From Candidatus Kerfeldbacteria bacterium RIFCSPHIGHO2_12_FULL_48_17 (lineage in GTDB: Bacteria > Patescibacteriota > Patescibacteriia > HO2-48-17), in contig MHKD01000003.1 of the NCBI GenBank assembly GCA_001818775.1, forward strand, positions 1 to 32,691: a DNA stretch of 32,691 nucleotides. The letters run 5' to 3'. This document shows positions 18,426-26,899 of this stretch, piece by piece. The stretch's first letter is position 1; each line of letters opens with the position of its first letter. A program made the position numbers and the translations under genes. A model generated the notes under the pieces. It did no database searches and had not been told where the DNA came from. It saw only the letters and a program-made list of their open reading frames with translations.

Positions 18426-18454
18426 ATACTACCTCTCGCGATGGGGGTTGTCAA
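18426..18454 (-). promoter_or_regulatory. Sigma70-type promoter
   Basis: Minus strand TTGACA (18449-18454), 17-nt spacer, TAGTAT (18426-18431). Confidence 0.6.
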
Positions 18455-18513
18455 TAACACGGACGTAAACACCCGGCGCGTAATGTCAACTTTCCACCAC
18501 CCCCAACACCACC

Positions 18514-19563
18514 CTATTCCCCAATTTTCACTTTCGATTTCTGCAAAAACTCCGCTGATTCCAGCAACTTTTCCATAACCTCCTCACGCCCTTCCATCTG
18601 CTTCAGCTTGGCCGACAACTCCAACTGCTTCTGCCACTCCACAAACCGCTCATGCTGAAAACGGATAACATCACGCTGCAAATGCGCCGCTTCCCGCCGC
18701 ACTTTATGGCCCTCAATATCGGCCTGTAACCGCTGCTCCTCGGCTTCCACATACAAATCCACATACGGCAATCGCGAAAGTGCGCGCCGCAAACTGGGAA
18801 AGTACTTTTTCAGCACACTGTACGCCCGCTTCACGCCCAAATACAACACCCCCGGTGAAGCTACCGACAACCGCTCCAAATCAAACACCTTATGATACCG
18901 CCCGGCAGCCAAAGAAACCAGCATCCGCTCCGACTTCGGCGCCTTTTCATATTCCGCAATCATCAACAACAACGAACACAACCGATTAGCATGATTGATA
19001 ATGCTGTACAATTGCGCATTCGTCAGACCCGACTGCTCGATGGAAAACCGCACGATCAGCTCGCGCATTTTCGTACGGCGATACTCGGTGAACAAATGCT
19101 TCACGCGCTCCGGATAGGGAAACAACGAAAAATATTTACCGGCCAGACGACTGTCAAACACACTCAAATCAGCTTCATAGGCCGCATCCAGGGCAAAACT
19201 CTCGGCATATTTCTTCCGCGCTCGCGGCACCAGGCCAGCCCCCATCTTTGTATGATACATAAACCCCAATTCGTATCCAAAAAAAAGTGCGCCCAGCAAC
19301 GTCAGCGTTTGGCGCTCAATAAGCGTAGCGCAGGCGTCCAAAGCCGGTCGCAAATTCGGCACATACATCGTGGCCGCCGCCGAGCGCGTAACTTCGGAAT
19401 ATTTCCAGGGACCAAGATTGTCGGAAACCGCCACCGTCACACGCATGTTTCCGCGCCGCTCGATTTCACGGATCAGCGTGGAATAGTAATGAGGATGCCA
19501 CTGCTTGGGCCAATCATGCGGCAGTGATTGTTGTTGCGACTGGGATGTTTTGCGAGCCTCCAT
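18514..19563 (-). CDS. Hypothetical protein
   Basis: 349-aa ORF 9 nt downstream of cfa in the same orientation; charged, coiled-coil-like C-terminus; family not recognised. Confidence 0.7.
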   Translation of the reverse strand: MEARKTSQSQQQSLPHDWPKQWHPHYYSTLIREIERRGNMRVTVAVSDNLGPWKYSEVTRSAAATMYVPNLRPALDACATLIERQTLTLLGALFFGYELGFMYHTKMGAGLVPRARKKYAESFALDAAYEADLSVFDSRLAGKYFSLFPYPERVKHLFTEYRRTKMRELIVRFSIEQSGLTNAQLYSIINHANRLCSLLLMIAEYEKAPKSERMLVSLAAGRYHKVFDLERLSVASPGVLYLGVKRAYSVLKKYFPSLRRALSRLPYVDLYVEAEEQRLQADIEGHKVRREAAHLQRDVIRFQHERFVEWQKQLELSAKLKQMEGREEVMEKLLESAEFLQKSKVKIGE

Positions 19564-19571
19564 AAAAATCG

Positions 19572-20684
19572 TTAGCGAATGGAATTATAACCGCCTTTGA
19601 CGCCACCCTTCGACATCACCACCTGCCACAACTGTATTTGTCTCGCTTGAAACAGACCGGCACAGGACAATAAATAATATTTCCACATCCGATAAAACCG
19701 ATCACCGTACTTCACCTGCAATTCAGGCCAGCCAGCATCAAAATTCTTGAACCACTCGCGCAAAGTCAAATAATAATGATACCCAAAATTATGCCAGTCC
19801 TCCATAACAAACAATCCCTCCATGGCACGCGCCAACTGCGCCACCGACGGCAGCATCGAATTCGGAAAAATATACTTCGCTATCCACGGATCAGTACGGT
19901 GAACCGATTTATTACCGCCGATCGTATGGAGCAGGAAAAAACCACCTTGTTTGAGATTGCGCCAGGCCGATTCCATAAACGTGCGGTAATTTTTGTAACC
20001 AACATGTTCAACCATACCCACCGACACCACATGATCAAACTGCTCATTGGTTTCGCGGTAATCCTGCAAACGAAATTCAATGGGCATTCCCGCATACCGC
20101 TTCCGGCCCCATTCGACCTGCTCTTTGGAAACCGTCGTGGCCACCACGCTGGCGCCATACTTCTCCGCGGCATAACCGGCAAAGCTGCCCCACCCGCCCC
20201 CGATATCGAGCACCCGGTCACCTTTCTTCAACCCGATCTTGCGGCACAACAAATCCAGCTTGGCCTCCTGGGCTTCTTCGAGCGTCTCCGCGTTCTTCCA
20301 GTAGCCGCAGGTGTACGCCATGCGCTTACCCAACATCCGTTCATAGAGATCATTGCCGACATCATAGTGTTTTTCGCCAATTTCAAACGCGCGCTTCGGG
20401 CTCTGCAGATTCATCAACCGCGCTTTCAGGGCATCTTTCACGAGATCAACGGTGCGCACCTTGGTATCCAAATGCGCCGACATAATTTTTCCAATCATAA
20501 CGTCGAGTTCAGCCACGTCCCACCAGCCGTCCATATACGATTCACCCAGACCGAGTGAACCATGCGCAAATACGCGCTGGTAAAAACGGTCATCTTTGAT
20601 CTGAATGTCCCAGGGCCGCGAGCCGTTGATCTGGACATCGGCCAGGGCCAATAAATCCTGGACGCGTTGTTTGAGGTCGCTCAT
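19572..20684 (-). CDS. cfa: Cyclopropane-fatty-acyl-phospholipid synthase
   Basis: 370 aa; SYMDGWWDV, HYDVGNDLYERML, YTCGYW, VLDIGGGWGSFAGYAAEKYG, HTIGG. Confidence 0.92.
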   Translation of the reverse strand: MSDLKQRVQDLLALADVQINGSRPWDIQIKDDRFYQRVFAHGSLGLGESYMDGWWDVAELDVMIGKIMSAHLDTKVRTVDLVKDALKARLMNLQSPKRAFEIGEKHYDVGNDLYERMLGKRMAYTCGYWKNAETLEEAQEAKLDLLCRKIGLKKGDRVLDIGGGWGSFAGYAAEKYGASVVATTVSKEQVEWGRKRYAGMPIEFRLQDYRETNEQFDHVVSVGMVEHVGYKNYRTFMESAWRNLKQGGFFLLHTIGGNKSVHRTDPWIAKYIFPNSMLPSVAQLARAMEGLFVMEDWHNFGYHYYLTLREWFKNFDAGWPELQVKYGDRFYRMWKYYLLSCAGLFQARQIQLWQVVMSKGGVKGGYNSIR

Positions 20685-20689
20685 AGAAT

Positions 20690-21328
20690 TTAATAATTAC
20701 GCCGCACGTAGCGGTCAAAATAAAAAGATAAACGCTCACGCGTTAAACTGGCAAAAATCGTCGCCAGCAAACCAATCGGATCCTTGAGGCCGGGCACAAT
20801 ATTGGCGCGGATTTCACTGCCGATCATGCCACCCCACGTAGCCTCATCGCGGAGATGATACAATTCGTGCTCTTTGACGAATTTTTTCACGCGCGGTGAT
20901 AAATCTTCACGGACATGGGCTGCGAGACCATCGGCATAGCCAAACATCGGCGCAGTAGATTCTTTTGTCACATAATGAACCGGATATTCCTGGCCCTTAC
21001 GCACAGCCACTTCACTGTGCACGATACTCTTTTGATATTGTTCGCGCCAGGCATCGGTATCTTTTTGTGATCCTTCATCTGCATCGAAGCCGACTCCCTC
21101 CGCCACAGCCTCAACTGGAGATTCAGGCGACGACTCATGCTCAGCAATATCTTCCTGTACTTGTTTCACCATTTCCATTTCAGCTGCCCGTTGTTCTTGC
21201 TTGTCTTGTTCAGTGAAGTGGGGCGCTTCCGGAATTGATTCTGGAGCATCAACCATCTCAGATTCAGACGGCTGCTGATCTGGGTTATGTTCAGGCGGCG
21301 TAGGTTGGATTTCATGGCGATTCTTCAT
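20690..21328 (-). CDS. Hypothetical protein with acidic/Pro-rich N-terminus and HExxH motif
   Basis: 212 aa; VKEHELYHLRDEATWGGMIGSEIRAN. Confidence 0.65.
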   Translation of the reverse strand: MKNRHEIQPTPPEHNPDQQPSESEMVDAPESIPEAPHFTEQDKQEQRAAEMEMVKQVQEDIAEHESSPESPVEAVAEGVGFDADEGSQKDTDAWREQYQKSIVHSEVAVRKGQEYPVHYVTKESTAPMFGYADGLAAHVREDLSPRVKKFVKEHELYHLRDEATWGGMIGSEIRANIVPGLKDPIGLLATIFASLTRERLSFYFDRYVRRNY

Positions 21329-21400
21329 AAAAGCATCATATCAGGCCGGTGGGCGGAGGACAAATAATGTAACAAAAATCGACCCTATTCGTAGACTCCC

Positions 21401-21429
21401 TTGACCAAAGACGGCATTTCCAGTAAAGT
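21401..21429 (+). promoter_or_regulatory. Putative sigma70-type promoter
   Basis: TTGACC (21401-21406), 17-nt spacer, TAAAGT (21424-21429). Confidence 0.4.
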
Positions 21430-21541
21430 CGGCGGTCAGTGCAAGTAAGCACCTGAACAATTTATTTGAACAGCCCGGTAAGGGCCAAAAACACAAAAAT
21501 GGGCACCTGATTCAGGGCGCCCCAGAAAAAGGAAAAAAAAC

Positions 21542-23287
21542 ATGAAAAACGTAGTATGTATCGCAATTATCGTTATAGCCGCCATCGGCATGTTTATGAT
21601 CTACCGCGAGGTAGATACAAAAATTGCAGTCATCAACAACACCCCCGAGCACGGACTGAACCCGGAGACAATCTGGGAACATGCCGGCCACACCAATGAA
21701 ATGCTCGACTTCATGAAAAAAAAGATCAATAATCGAGCTGACGAAATGTTTATTTCCAAAGTCCGGATAAGTACAAACTATGGACTAAAAAACATAGAAC
21801 CTATATCCGACTTTGGTGACGTAATGAACCCCTGGATTACGTTCTATCAAAATAAGGACAATAAAGTCAGCAACTTCCGGGCCAATAAAAAATTCTGGAT
21901 CCTCATCATACACCCCCCACAAGGTGAATATGACGGTCCCATCTGGGAGCTGGAAGATGACCAAAAGAAGGAACTGGATGAGCGCATGACTGAGATGCAT
22001 AATGAGCTGGCAAAGTGGACCATAACGCCAGAGGAAGCAAAAAAACTCGATTGGAAATATGGTCCAAGCGGTAGAAAAGCGGTGCAAAGCTTGAAATCAA
22101 AAATTGGAGTACTGAATGTCGTGAATATGATATGGCGATGGCACACTGACTTTTGTGATGTACATGCCGGCCAGATAGAAGCGTGGGGACCACTCATTTC
22201 ACCGCAAAGTGAGTGGATTATGGAGTATGTAAATTACTTCGTAGAGAAAAATCCAGAGGTACTAAGGGCCATGAAGTATAGAATCCTTATCCCTGGACTT
22301 TTAAAAACGCTGGCGCTAGTGGTAATCGCGGGAATTGCCTGGATACATTTCTTTTCAACAAGCATCTGGAAGGAAGTACAGGCATATAGTGCCGAGAAAA
22401 AAATAAATCCTTTCAGGGCTTACTTCTTGATCTGGAAGGATTATTGGTTCACCATCACTTTCTGGCCACCCAATGAGGAGGGGGTAATAAAAAAGGCCAT
22501 GAATGAAACCCTAACGCCTTTGATTAAAATGGCGCGGGTGGAAAAAATTGAAGAAGAGGCCAGGTACTTTTGGATGGAAAATCAGGAAAAGATCCAAAAA
22601 CATCCTTCTCGAAGTGGTCTTGAGGGGCTCTATAAAAAAGCCATGGATCAAGAGGCCGAGGTGGAAACCCGGACCGATGCACTCGCCTCTCTCAAAAATA
22701 CTTTGCTTAAGGAGACAAATGGCCACACGGCTGCTCCCTTGGCAAAACTGCCGAAAAAGGAGAAAAAAGGCGGTGGGGGCGGTTTTTCACTGCAACACAA
22801 ACCGCACGAAAAACCGAGTATCATTGGCAAAACTACCCGACCATTAATACTCATGCCCCAACCGGATGAAGAAGACATCGACGATGCTCAGCTCTTTAAT
22901 CCCGAAGAAAAAATATTTTTCTTGGGAGCCGGGTACACGATAAAACAAAATATAAAGGAAAGGCTACTGGGCATTGTAAAATTACAAGGCGCCGATTCAG
23001 AAAAATGCGCATTTTTTGACGCCGATCAAAGCCAGGACATGAAAGCCATCCAAAGACGGCAATGTCACTGGTATATCATACTGACGCAGGTTATGGGTCA
23101 CTCAAAAAGTGATGCCATAAAAGCGACTGCTGTGAAAAATGGAAAAAACATCGAAAATGTTATCGAGATCGACGACATTGGTGAAAAAAAATTTCGCAAA
23201 GAACTCGCCATTAAAATAAAAATCGCCCGGGCACAGATTGCGGGCAAGAAAGGAGGAAAGAAAAAATCAAATGGCAATGGGCATTAA
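21542..23287 (+). CDS. Membrane protein with C-terminal DUF2325-like domain
   Basis: 581 aa; N-terminal TM, second TM around LLKTLALVVIAGIAWIHFF; C-terminal IFFLGAGYTIKQNIKERL...RRQCHWYIILTQVMGHSKSDAIKATAVKNGKNIENV resembles DUF2325. Confidence 0.6.
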   Translation: MKNVVCIAIIVIAAIGMFMIYREVDTKIAVINNTPEHGLNPETIWEHAGHTNEMLDFMKKKINNRADEMFISKVRISTNYGLKNIEPISDFGDVMNPWITFYQNKDNKVSNFRANKKFWILIIHPPQGEYDGPIWELEDDQKKELDERMTEMHNELAKWTITPEEAKKLDWKYGPSGRKAVQSLKSKIGVLNVVNMIWRWHTDFCDVHAGQIEAWGPLISPQSEWIMEYVNYFVEKNPEVLRAMKYRILIPGLLKTLALVVIAGIAWIHFFSTSIWKEVQAYSAEKKINPFRAYFLIWKDYWFTITFWPPNEEGVIKKAMNETLTPLIKMARVEKIEEEARYFWMENQEKIQKHPSRSGLEGLYKKAMDQEAEVETRTDALASLKNTLLKETNGHTAAPLAKLPKKEKKGGGGGFSLQHKPHEKPSIIGKTTRPLILMPQPDEEDIDDAQLFNPEEKIFFLGAGYTIKQNIKERLLGIVKLQGADSEKCAFFDADQSQDMKAIQRRQCHWYIILTQVMGHSKSDAIKATAVKNGKNIENVIEIDDIGEKKFRKELAIKIKIARAQIAGKKGGKKKSNGNGH

Positions 23288-23318
23288 AAACCCAAACGCC
23301 AAATCAATCATTGTTCTT

Positions 23319-23363
23319 AACAAAAAAGCCCTCGATGAAGAATCTTCTCCATCCTGGGCTTTT
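23319..23363. terminator. Likely bidirectional terminator
   Basis: AAAAAGCCC-TC-GATGAAGAA-TC-TTCTCCATC-CT-GGGCTTTTT near-perfect stem. Confidence 0.7.
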
Positions 23364-23403
23364 TGAATTCGTAAAAATCGGCACGCGACTGCACGCGTCA
23401 CTA

Positions 23404-23553
23404 CTACACCCGCGAAAACACCACACCAAACAGCGGAAAACTATCCACCCAAACCAGCGTGAGCCGCACCACCACCAAAAAAACACCAACCACAAACAAA
23501 CTCCACAACACTACAAAGGAGAAAAAAAGAAATTTCAACCAAAAATCTTCCAT
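23404..23553 (-). CDS. Putative small membrane protein, 49 aa
   Basis: MEDFWLKFLFFSFVVLWSLFVVGVFLVVVRLTLVWVDSFPLFGVVFSRV; preceded by minus-strand TGCTATAAT (23585-23590) and ending before the terminator at 23319-23363. Confidence 0.35.
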   Translation of the reverse strand: MEDFWLKFLFFSFVVLWSLFVVGVFLVVVRLTLVWVDSFPLFGVVFSRV

Positions 23554-23603
23554 AAACGTAACTGATAGATACGTGAATATTAGTATTATAGCAAACTGGT
23601 AAT

Positions 23604-23639
23604 AAAAAAAAAAGTCCCCATCTCTCAGAGAGAGTGGGG
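23604..23639 (-). terminator. Intrinsic terminator for 23672-24709
   Basis: Minus strand CCCCA-CTCTC...GAGAG-TGGGG hairpin followed by a run of T. Confidence 0.7.
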
Positions 23640-23671
23640 AAAAGGAACGGAATAGGCAGGGTAAAAAAATT

Positions 23672-24709
23672 TCATTCAGAAATCTTGGCAAGTGAGTTGC
23701 CGAAATCGTCGACAACCGTCGCCCACATGTTGACCAGAGGCTTACCACCCTCCGCCTCGCGACGAAAGGCAAAGAGCGATGCATAGAGATCCGGCGTAGC
23801 ATCGCTGAGATCTGCTTCCGCCCGCTCCATGCCCTTATAGTGCAGTGTATTGAGACCCGAGTCTTCTTCCGTCTTATAACCCTCAAACCAGACTTTTTCC
23901 GCATCCAAATACTCTACATATTTAGCGCGAAAATCGGACTGAGAGGTTAATTTGATAGCCGTATACACAGCCGCAAAGTGCTGTATGTACGCCTTTCTGA
24001 CGTCAGGAGGCAACTGGGCAAAGTGACGGAGAACGCCCGCTTTCCGCATTTGATAGAAACTCCATAGGCTAGCCGGGTTTCTAAAATAATCCCGGGCCTC
24101 TCCCATAAGGTTCCGCTGAAACTTCTGCAGAGACTCCTGCAACGATTCAGGCAAGCCATAATATGCCCAGTACGGAAGAGAATACGCGGCATAAGTAGCC
24201 TTACCGTATTCTTCATCGCTACTGAATAGCGGTTTGAGGTAGGTTTCATATACCTGATGTCGAGCAGCAGCGCTCAAAGCCGCGGAATCGAATACTGCTA
24301 CTGCCGCCTTATCCAGAGTCAAAGGAAAAGCTTTTTTAAGCCAAACAGCCATGACTTCATCCGAGACGACCTCGTAGAAAGCCATGGTCGCCAACTGTTC
24401 AATCACCTGCCCTAACTGAACTTCAACCGCCGCAAAATACTTCTGCCGCTCTTCGCTACTCAGCGACCGCGGATGAGTTTCGCGCAAATCAAGAATCGTA
24501 ATATTAACCTGCGTCGGCTGGGATGGCTGGGATTGACCAGTTACCTGCTCAAAAAGGTTCATACCAAAGCGGGCAAGATCGTAGGGAAGAGAAAGCAGTG
24601 GTGAAAAAACAGCTCCCCACAATCCCGCTATTAAAAACAGACCTAAAACTGCCAAAATAATGCCAGAAAAAATCTTCTGCCATGGGGAAGGACCAAAATA
24701 ATGTGCCAT
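23672..24709 (-). CDS. Hypothetical membrane-anchored protein
   Basis: 345 aa with N-terminal TM (IFSGIILAVLGLFLIAGLWGAVF); family not recognised. Confidence 0.7.
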   Translation of the reverse strand: MAHYFGPSPWQKIFSGIILAVLGLFLIAGLWGAVFSPLLSLPYDLARFGMNLFEQVTGQSQPSQPTQVNITILDLRETHPRSLSSEERQKYFAAVEVQLGQVIEQLATMAFYEVVSDEVMAVWLKKAFPLTLDKAAVAVFDSAALSAAARHQVYETYLKPLFSSDEEYGKATYAAYSLPYWAYYGLPESLQESLQKFQRNLMGEARDYFRNPASLWSFYQMRKAGVLRHFAQLPPDVRKAYIQHFAAVYTAIKLTSQSDFRAKYVEYLDAEKVWFEGYKTEEDSGLNTLHYKGMERAEADLSDATPDLYASLFAFRREAEGGKPLVNMWATVVDDFGNSLAKISE

Positions 24710-24848
24710 ACAGCACCCCTTTCTAAATGCCTGAAAACTCAGGCGGTTGTTGTTGAATTATAAATGCGCAGAAACAAAAACAAGAATGCCAAAACACTAC
24801 TGTACATAGAGACTTTTGTCAAAGCCAGGCACTTATCCACACTCCATC

Positions 24849-24878
24849 TTGACTTTCGGTTATTCTTCGGTATATACT
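24849..24878 (+). promoter_or_regulatory. lexA promoter with direct-repeat candidate operator
   Basis: TTGACT (24849-24854), 18-nt spacer, TATACT (24873-24878); TTCGGT at 24855-24860 and 24866-24871 (period 11). Confidence 0.5.
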
Positions 24879-24905
24879 AAAGGCACCTAACCCTAAAACA
24901 CAACC

Positions 24906-25538
24906 ATGGCCAGAATTATGCCCCGCCGAAAAAAACAAATCCTTGAATTCATTAAAAACTACATTGACGAATACGGCTACGCCCCAACCCTCTCCGAAAT
25001 TGCCGAAAACTTCGAAGTTTCGTCTCTCTCCACCATTCACGAACACATCGAATACCTGGAAAAAAATGGCTTTCTGAAAAAAGACTTCAATAAAAAACGT
25101 GACATTAGTATTGTTGACCAGGAAACAGACGAAAAAGAAGAAATGTATAGTGCCGGAACATCAGCCAGTCTGCCGGTTGTCGGCCTGATTGCTGCCGGCG
25201 CTCCCATTGAAGCTATCGAAGATCAGGAAATGACGCTGAGCGTGCCGCACGAGCTGGTGAAACAGAAAAATTGTTACATTCTGAAGGTCAAAGGCGATTC
25301 CATGGTCGAAAGTCTGATTGCTGATGGTGATTATGTCATCGTGGAAAAACGCGATTTTGCGCGCGACGGTGACATCATTGTAGCCCTCCTCGAAGACGGC
25401 ACCGCGACGCTGAAAAAATTCTTCAAACATAAAAATTACATCCGCTTGCAGCCGGCCAACAAAAAATATAAACCCCTCATGGTGGAAAATGTTGTCGTCC
25501 AGGGTAAGGTCGTCGGCATCATTCGTAAATTCCAATAA
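24906..25538 (+). CDS. lexA: LexA repressor
   Basis: N-terminal winged HTH; AG cleavage site (LIAAGAPIEA), GDSMVES catalytic Ser, ATLKKFF catalytic Lys. Confidence 0.93.
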   Translation: MARIMPRRKKQILEFIKNYIDEYGYAPTLSEIAENFEVSSLSTIHEHIEYLEKNGFLKKDFNKKRDISIVDQETDEKEEMYSAGTSASLPVVGLIAAGAPIEAIEDQEMTLSVPHELVKQKNCYILKVKGDSMVESLIADGDYVIVEKRDFARDGDIIVALLEDGTATLKKFFKHKNYIRLQPANKKYKPLMVENVVVQGKVVGIIRKFQ

Positions 25539-25543
25539 ACATA

Positions 25544-25662
25544 GGACTTACGCGTTTGGCGCATTTCTGCGTTAGCGCTGCGGGGCTTGCTCGACGTACC
25601 TTTTGGTACGTCTCACTTCACTCCTCGCGCTTGCCTTGAACTGCACGCAAACACGTGAGTCC
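25544..25662. mobile_element. MITE-like fold-back element flanked by TA
   Basis: GGACTTACGCGTTTG...CAAACACGTGAGTCC inverted repeat (13 of 15); central perfect palindrome GACGTACC-TTTT-GGTACGTC (25593-25612); TA on both sides (25542-25543, 25663-25664). Confidence 0.65.
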
Positions 25663-25672
25663 TAAATACACT

Positions 25673-26863
25673 ATGAACACCTATTACTATCCGATACATA
25701 AAGAACCGCGCTTTATCTTTCATGTTGATCTCGATGCCTTCTTTGCTTCGGTCGAGAAGGTGCTGCATCCGGAATGGAAAAACAAAGCCGTCATCGTCGG
25801 TGGCGCTACCAACCGCGGCGTCGTTGCCTGCCCAAGTTACGAAGCCCGGGCCTTGGGTGTAAAAACCGCCATGCCGGCTTACAAAGCCCGGATGATTGCG
25901 CCACAGGCCATTTTCGTCCAGGGAAATTTCGCTAACTACCGCCGCTTCTCGGAAAAATTTTTCGATGTGTTGTTCGAATTTTCTGACAAACTCGAGCCGC
26001 GCAGTTTGGACGAAGCCTATATCGATGTTTCTCATCTGGCAAAAAATGTTCAGGAAGCGCATCAGCTCGCCAAAGATGTCCAGTTCATGATCCAAAAAAA
26101 GCTGGGGCTGAGCGCCAGTATTGGTGTAGCCAAAAACAAGGTCTGCGCCAAAGTCGCCTCTGACATGCGCAAACCCGGCGGCATCACCATCGTCACACCC
26201 GGCCAGGAAAAACTTTTTCTCTCTTCACTGCCAATCGAAAACCTCCCCGGCATCGGTTACCGGACCAAACAGGTGTTGAATGGGCTGAACATCTGGCGTA
26301 TTGGGCAGCTGGCCGGTTTTCCGGAAAAGGTACTCATTGATACCTTTGGCAAGAGCGGCCGTATGCTGCACGCCTTTGCCAATGGCATGGATTTCCGGGA
26401 AGTACAGGCGCCGCAGGAGAGTAAATCGGTATCACACAGCCGAACGTTATTTCGCGACACGCGCGATGTGACCATGCTCAAGAGTGAACTGTGGCAATTA
26501 CTGGAAAAGGTTTGCGCACGACTGCGTCAACAGCGGCGCACCAGCGACACGGTGACGGTTACGGTGCGATTTTCCGACTTTTCCACGTTTTCTAAACAGA
26601 AAAAAATTTACCACGCTTCGTATCTCGAAAAAGAACTGTGGAGCACCGCCGAACAGCTGCTGCACGACCTGCTCCAGGAGCGCCGACCGGTACGCCTCGT
26701 CGGAGTAGCCGCCAGCAACCTGCAAAAAATTTCCCCACAGACGAGCCTGTTTGATTATCCGTTCTCGAAAATAAAAAATATCCAGCTGGCCCTGGATAAA
26801 ATTCGTCGCAACTTTGGTTTTGAAGCCATTCAATCCGGCCGCGCGCTGCAGACACAGAAATAA
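25673..26863 (+). CDS. dinB: DNA polymerase IV (Y-family)
   Basis: FHVDLDAFFASVEKVLHPEWKNKAVIVGG, RSLDEAYIDVS, KLGLSASIGVAKNKVCAKVASD. ATG at 25673 preferred over the track GTG inside the element. Confidence 0.94.
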   Translation: MNTYYYPIHKEPRFIFHVDLDAFFASVEKVLHPEWKNKAVIVGGATNRGVVACPSYEARALGVKTAMPAYKARMIAPQAIFVQGNFANYRRFSEKFFDVLFEFSDKLEPRSLDEAYIDVSHLAKNVQEAHQLAKDVQFMIQKKLGLSASIGVAKNKVCAKVASDMRKPGGITIVTPGQEKLFLSSLPIENLPGIGYRTKQVLNGLNIWRIGQLAGFPEKVLIDTFGKSGRMLHAFANGMDFREVQAPQESKSVSHSRTLFRDTRDVTMLKSELWQLLEKVCARLRQQRRTSDTVTVTVRFSDFSTFSKQKKIYHASYLEKELWSTAEQLLHDLLQERRPVRLVGVAASNLQKISPQTSLFDYPFSKIKNIQLALDKIRRNFGFEAIQSGRALQTQK

Positions 26864-26899
26864 TTTGATAATAAAATTTTTATTCTTCAAAAAATCATT

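Noticed and set aside
19776-20558. 260-aa plus ORF opposite cfa
   Set aside because: Antisense of a clear CFA synthase; no family motifs.
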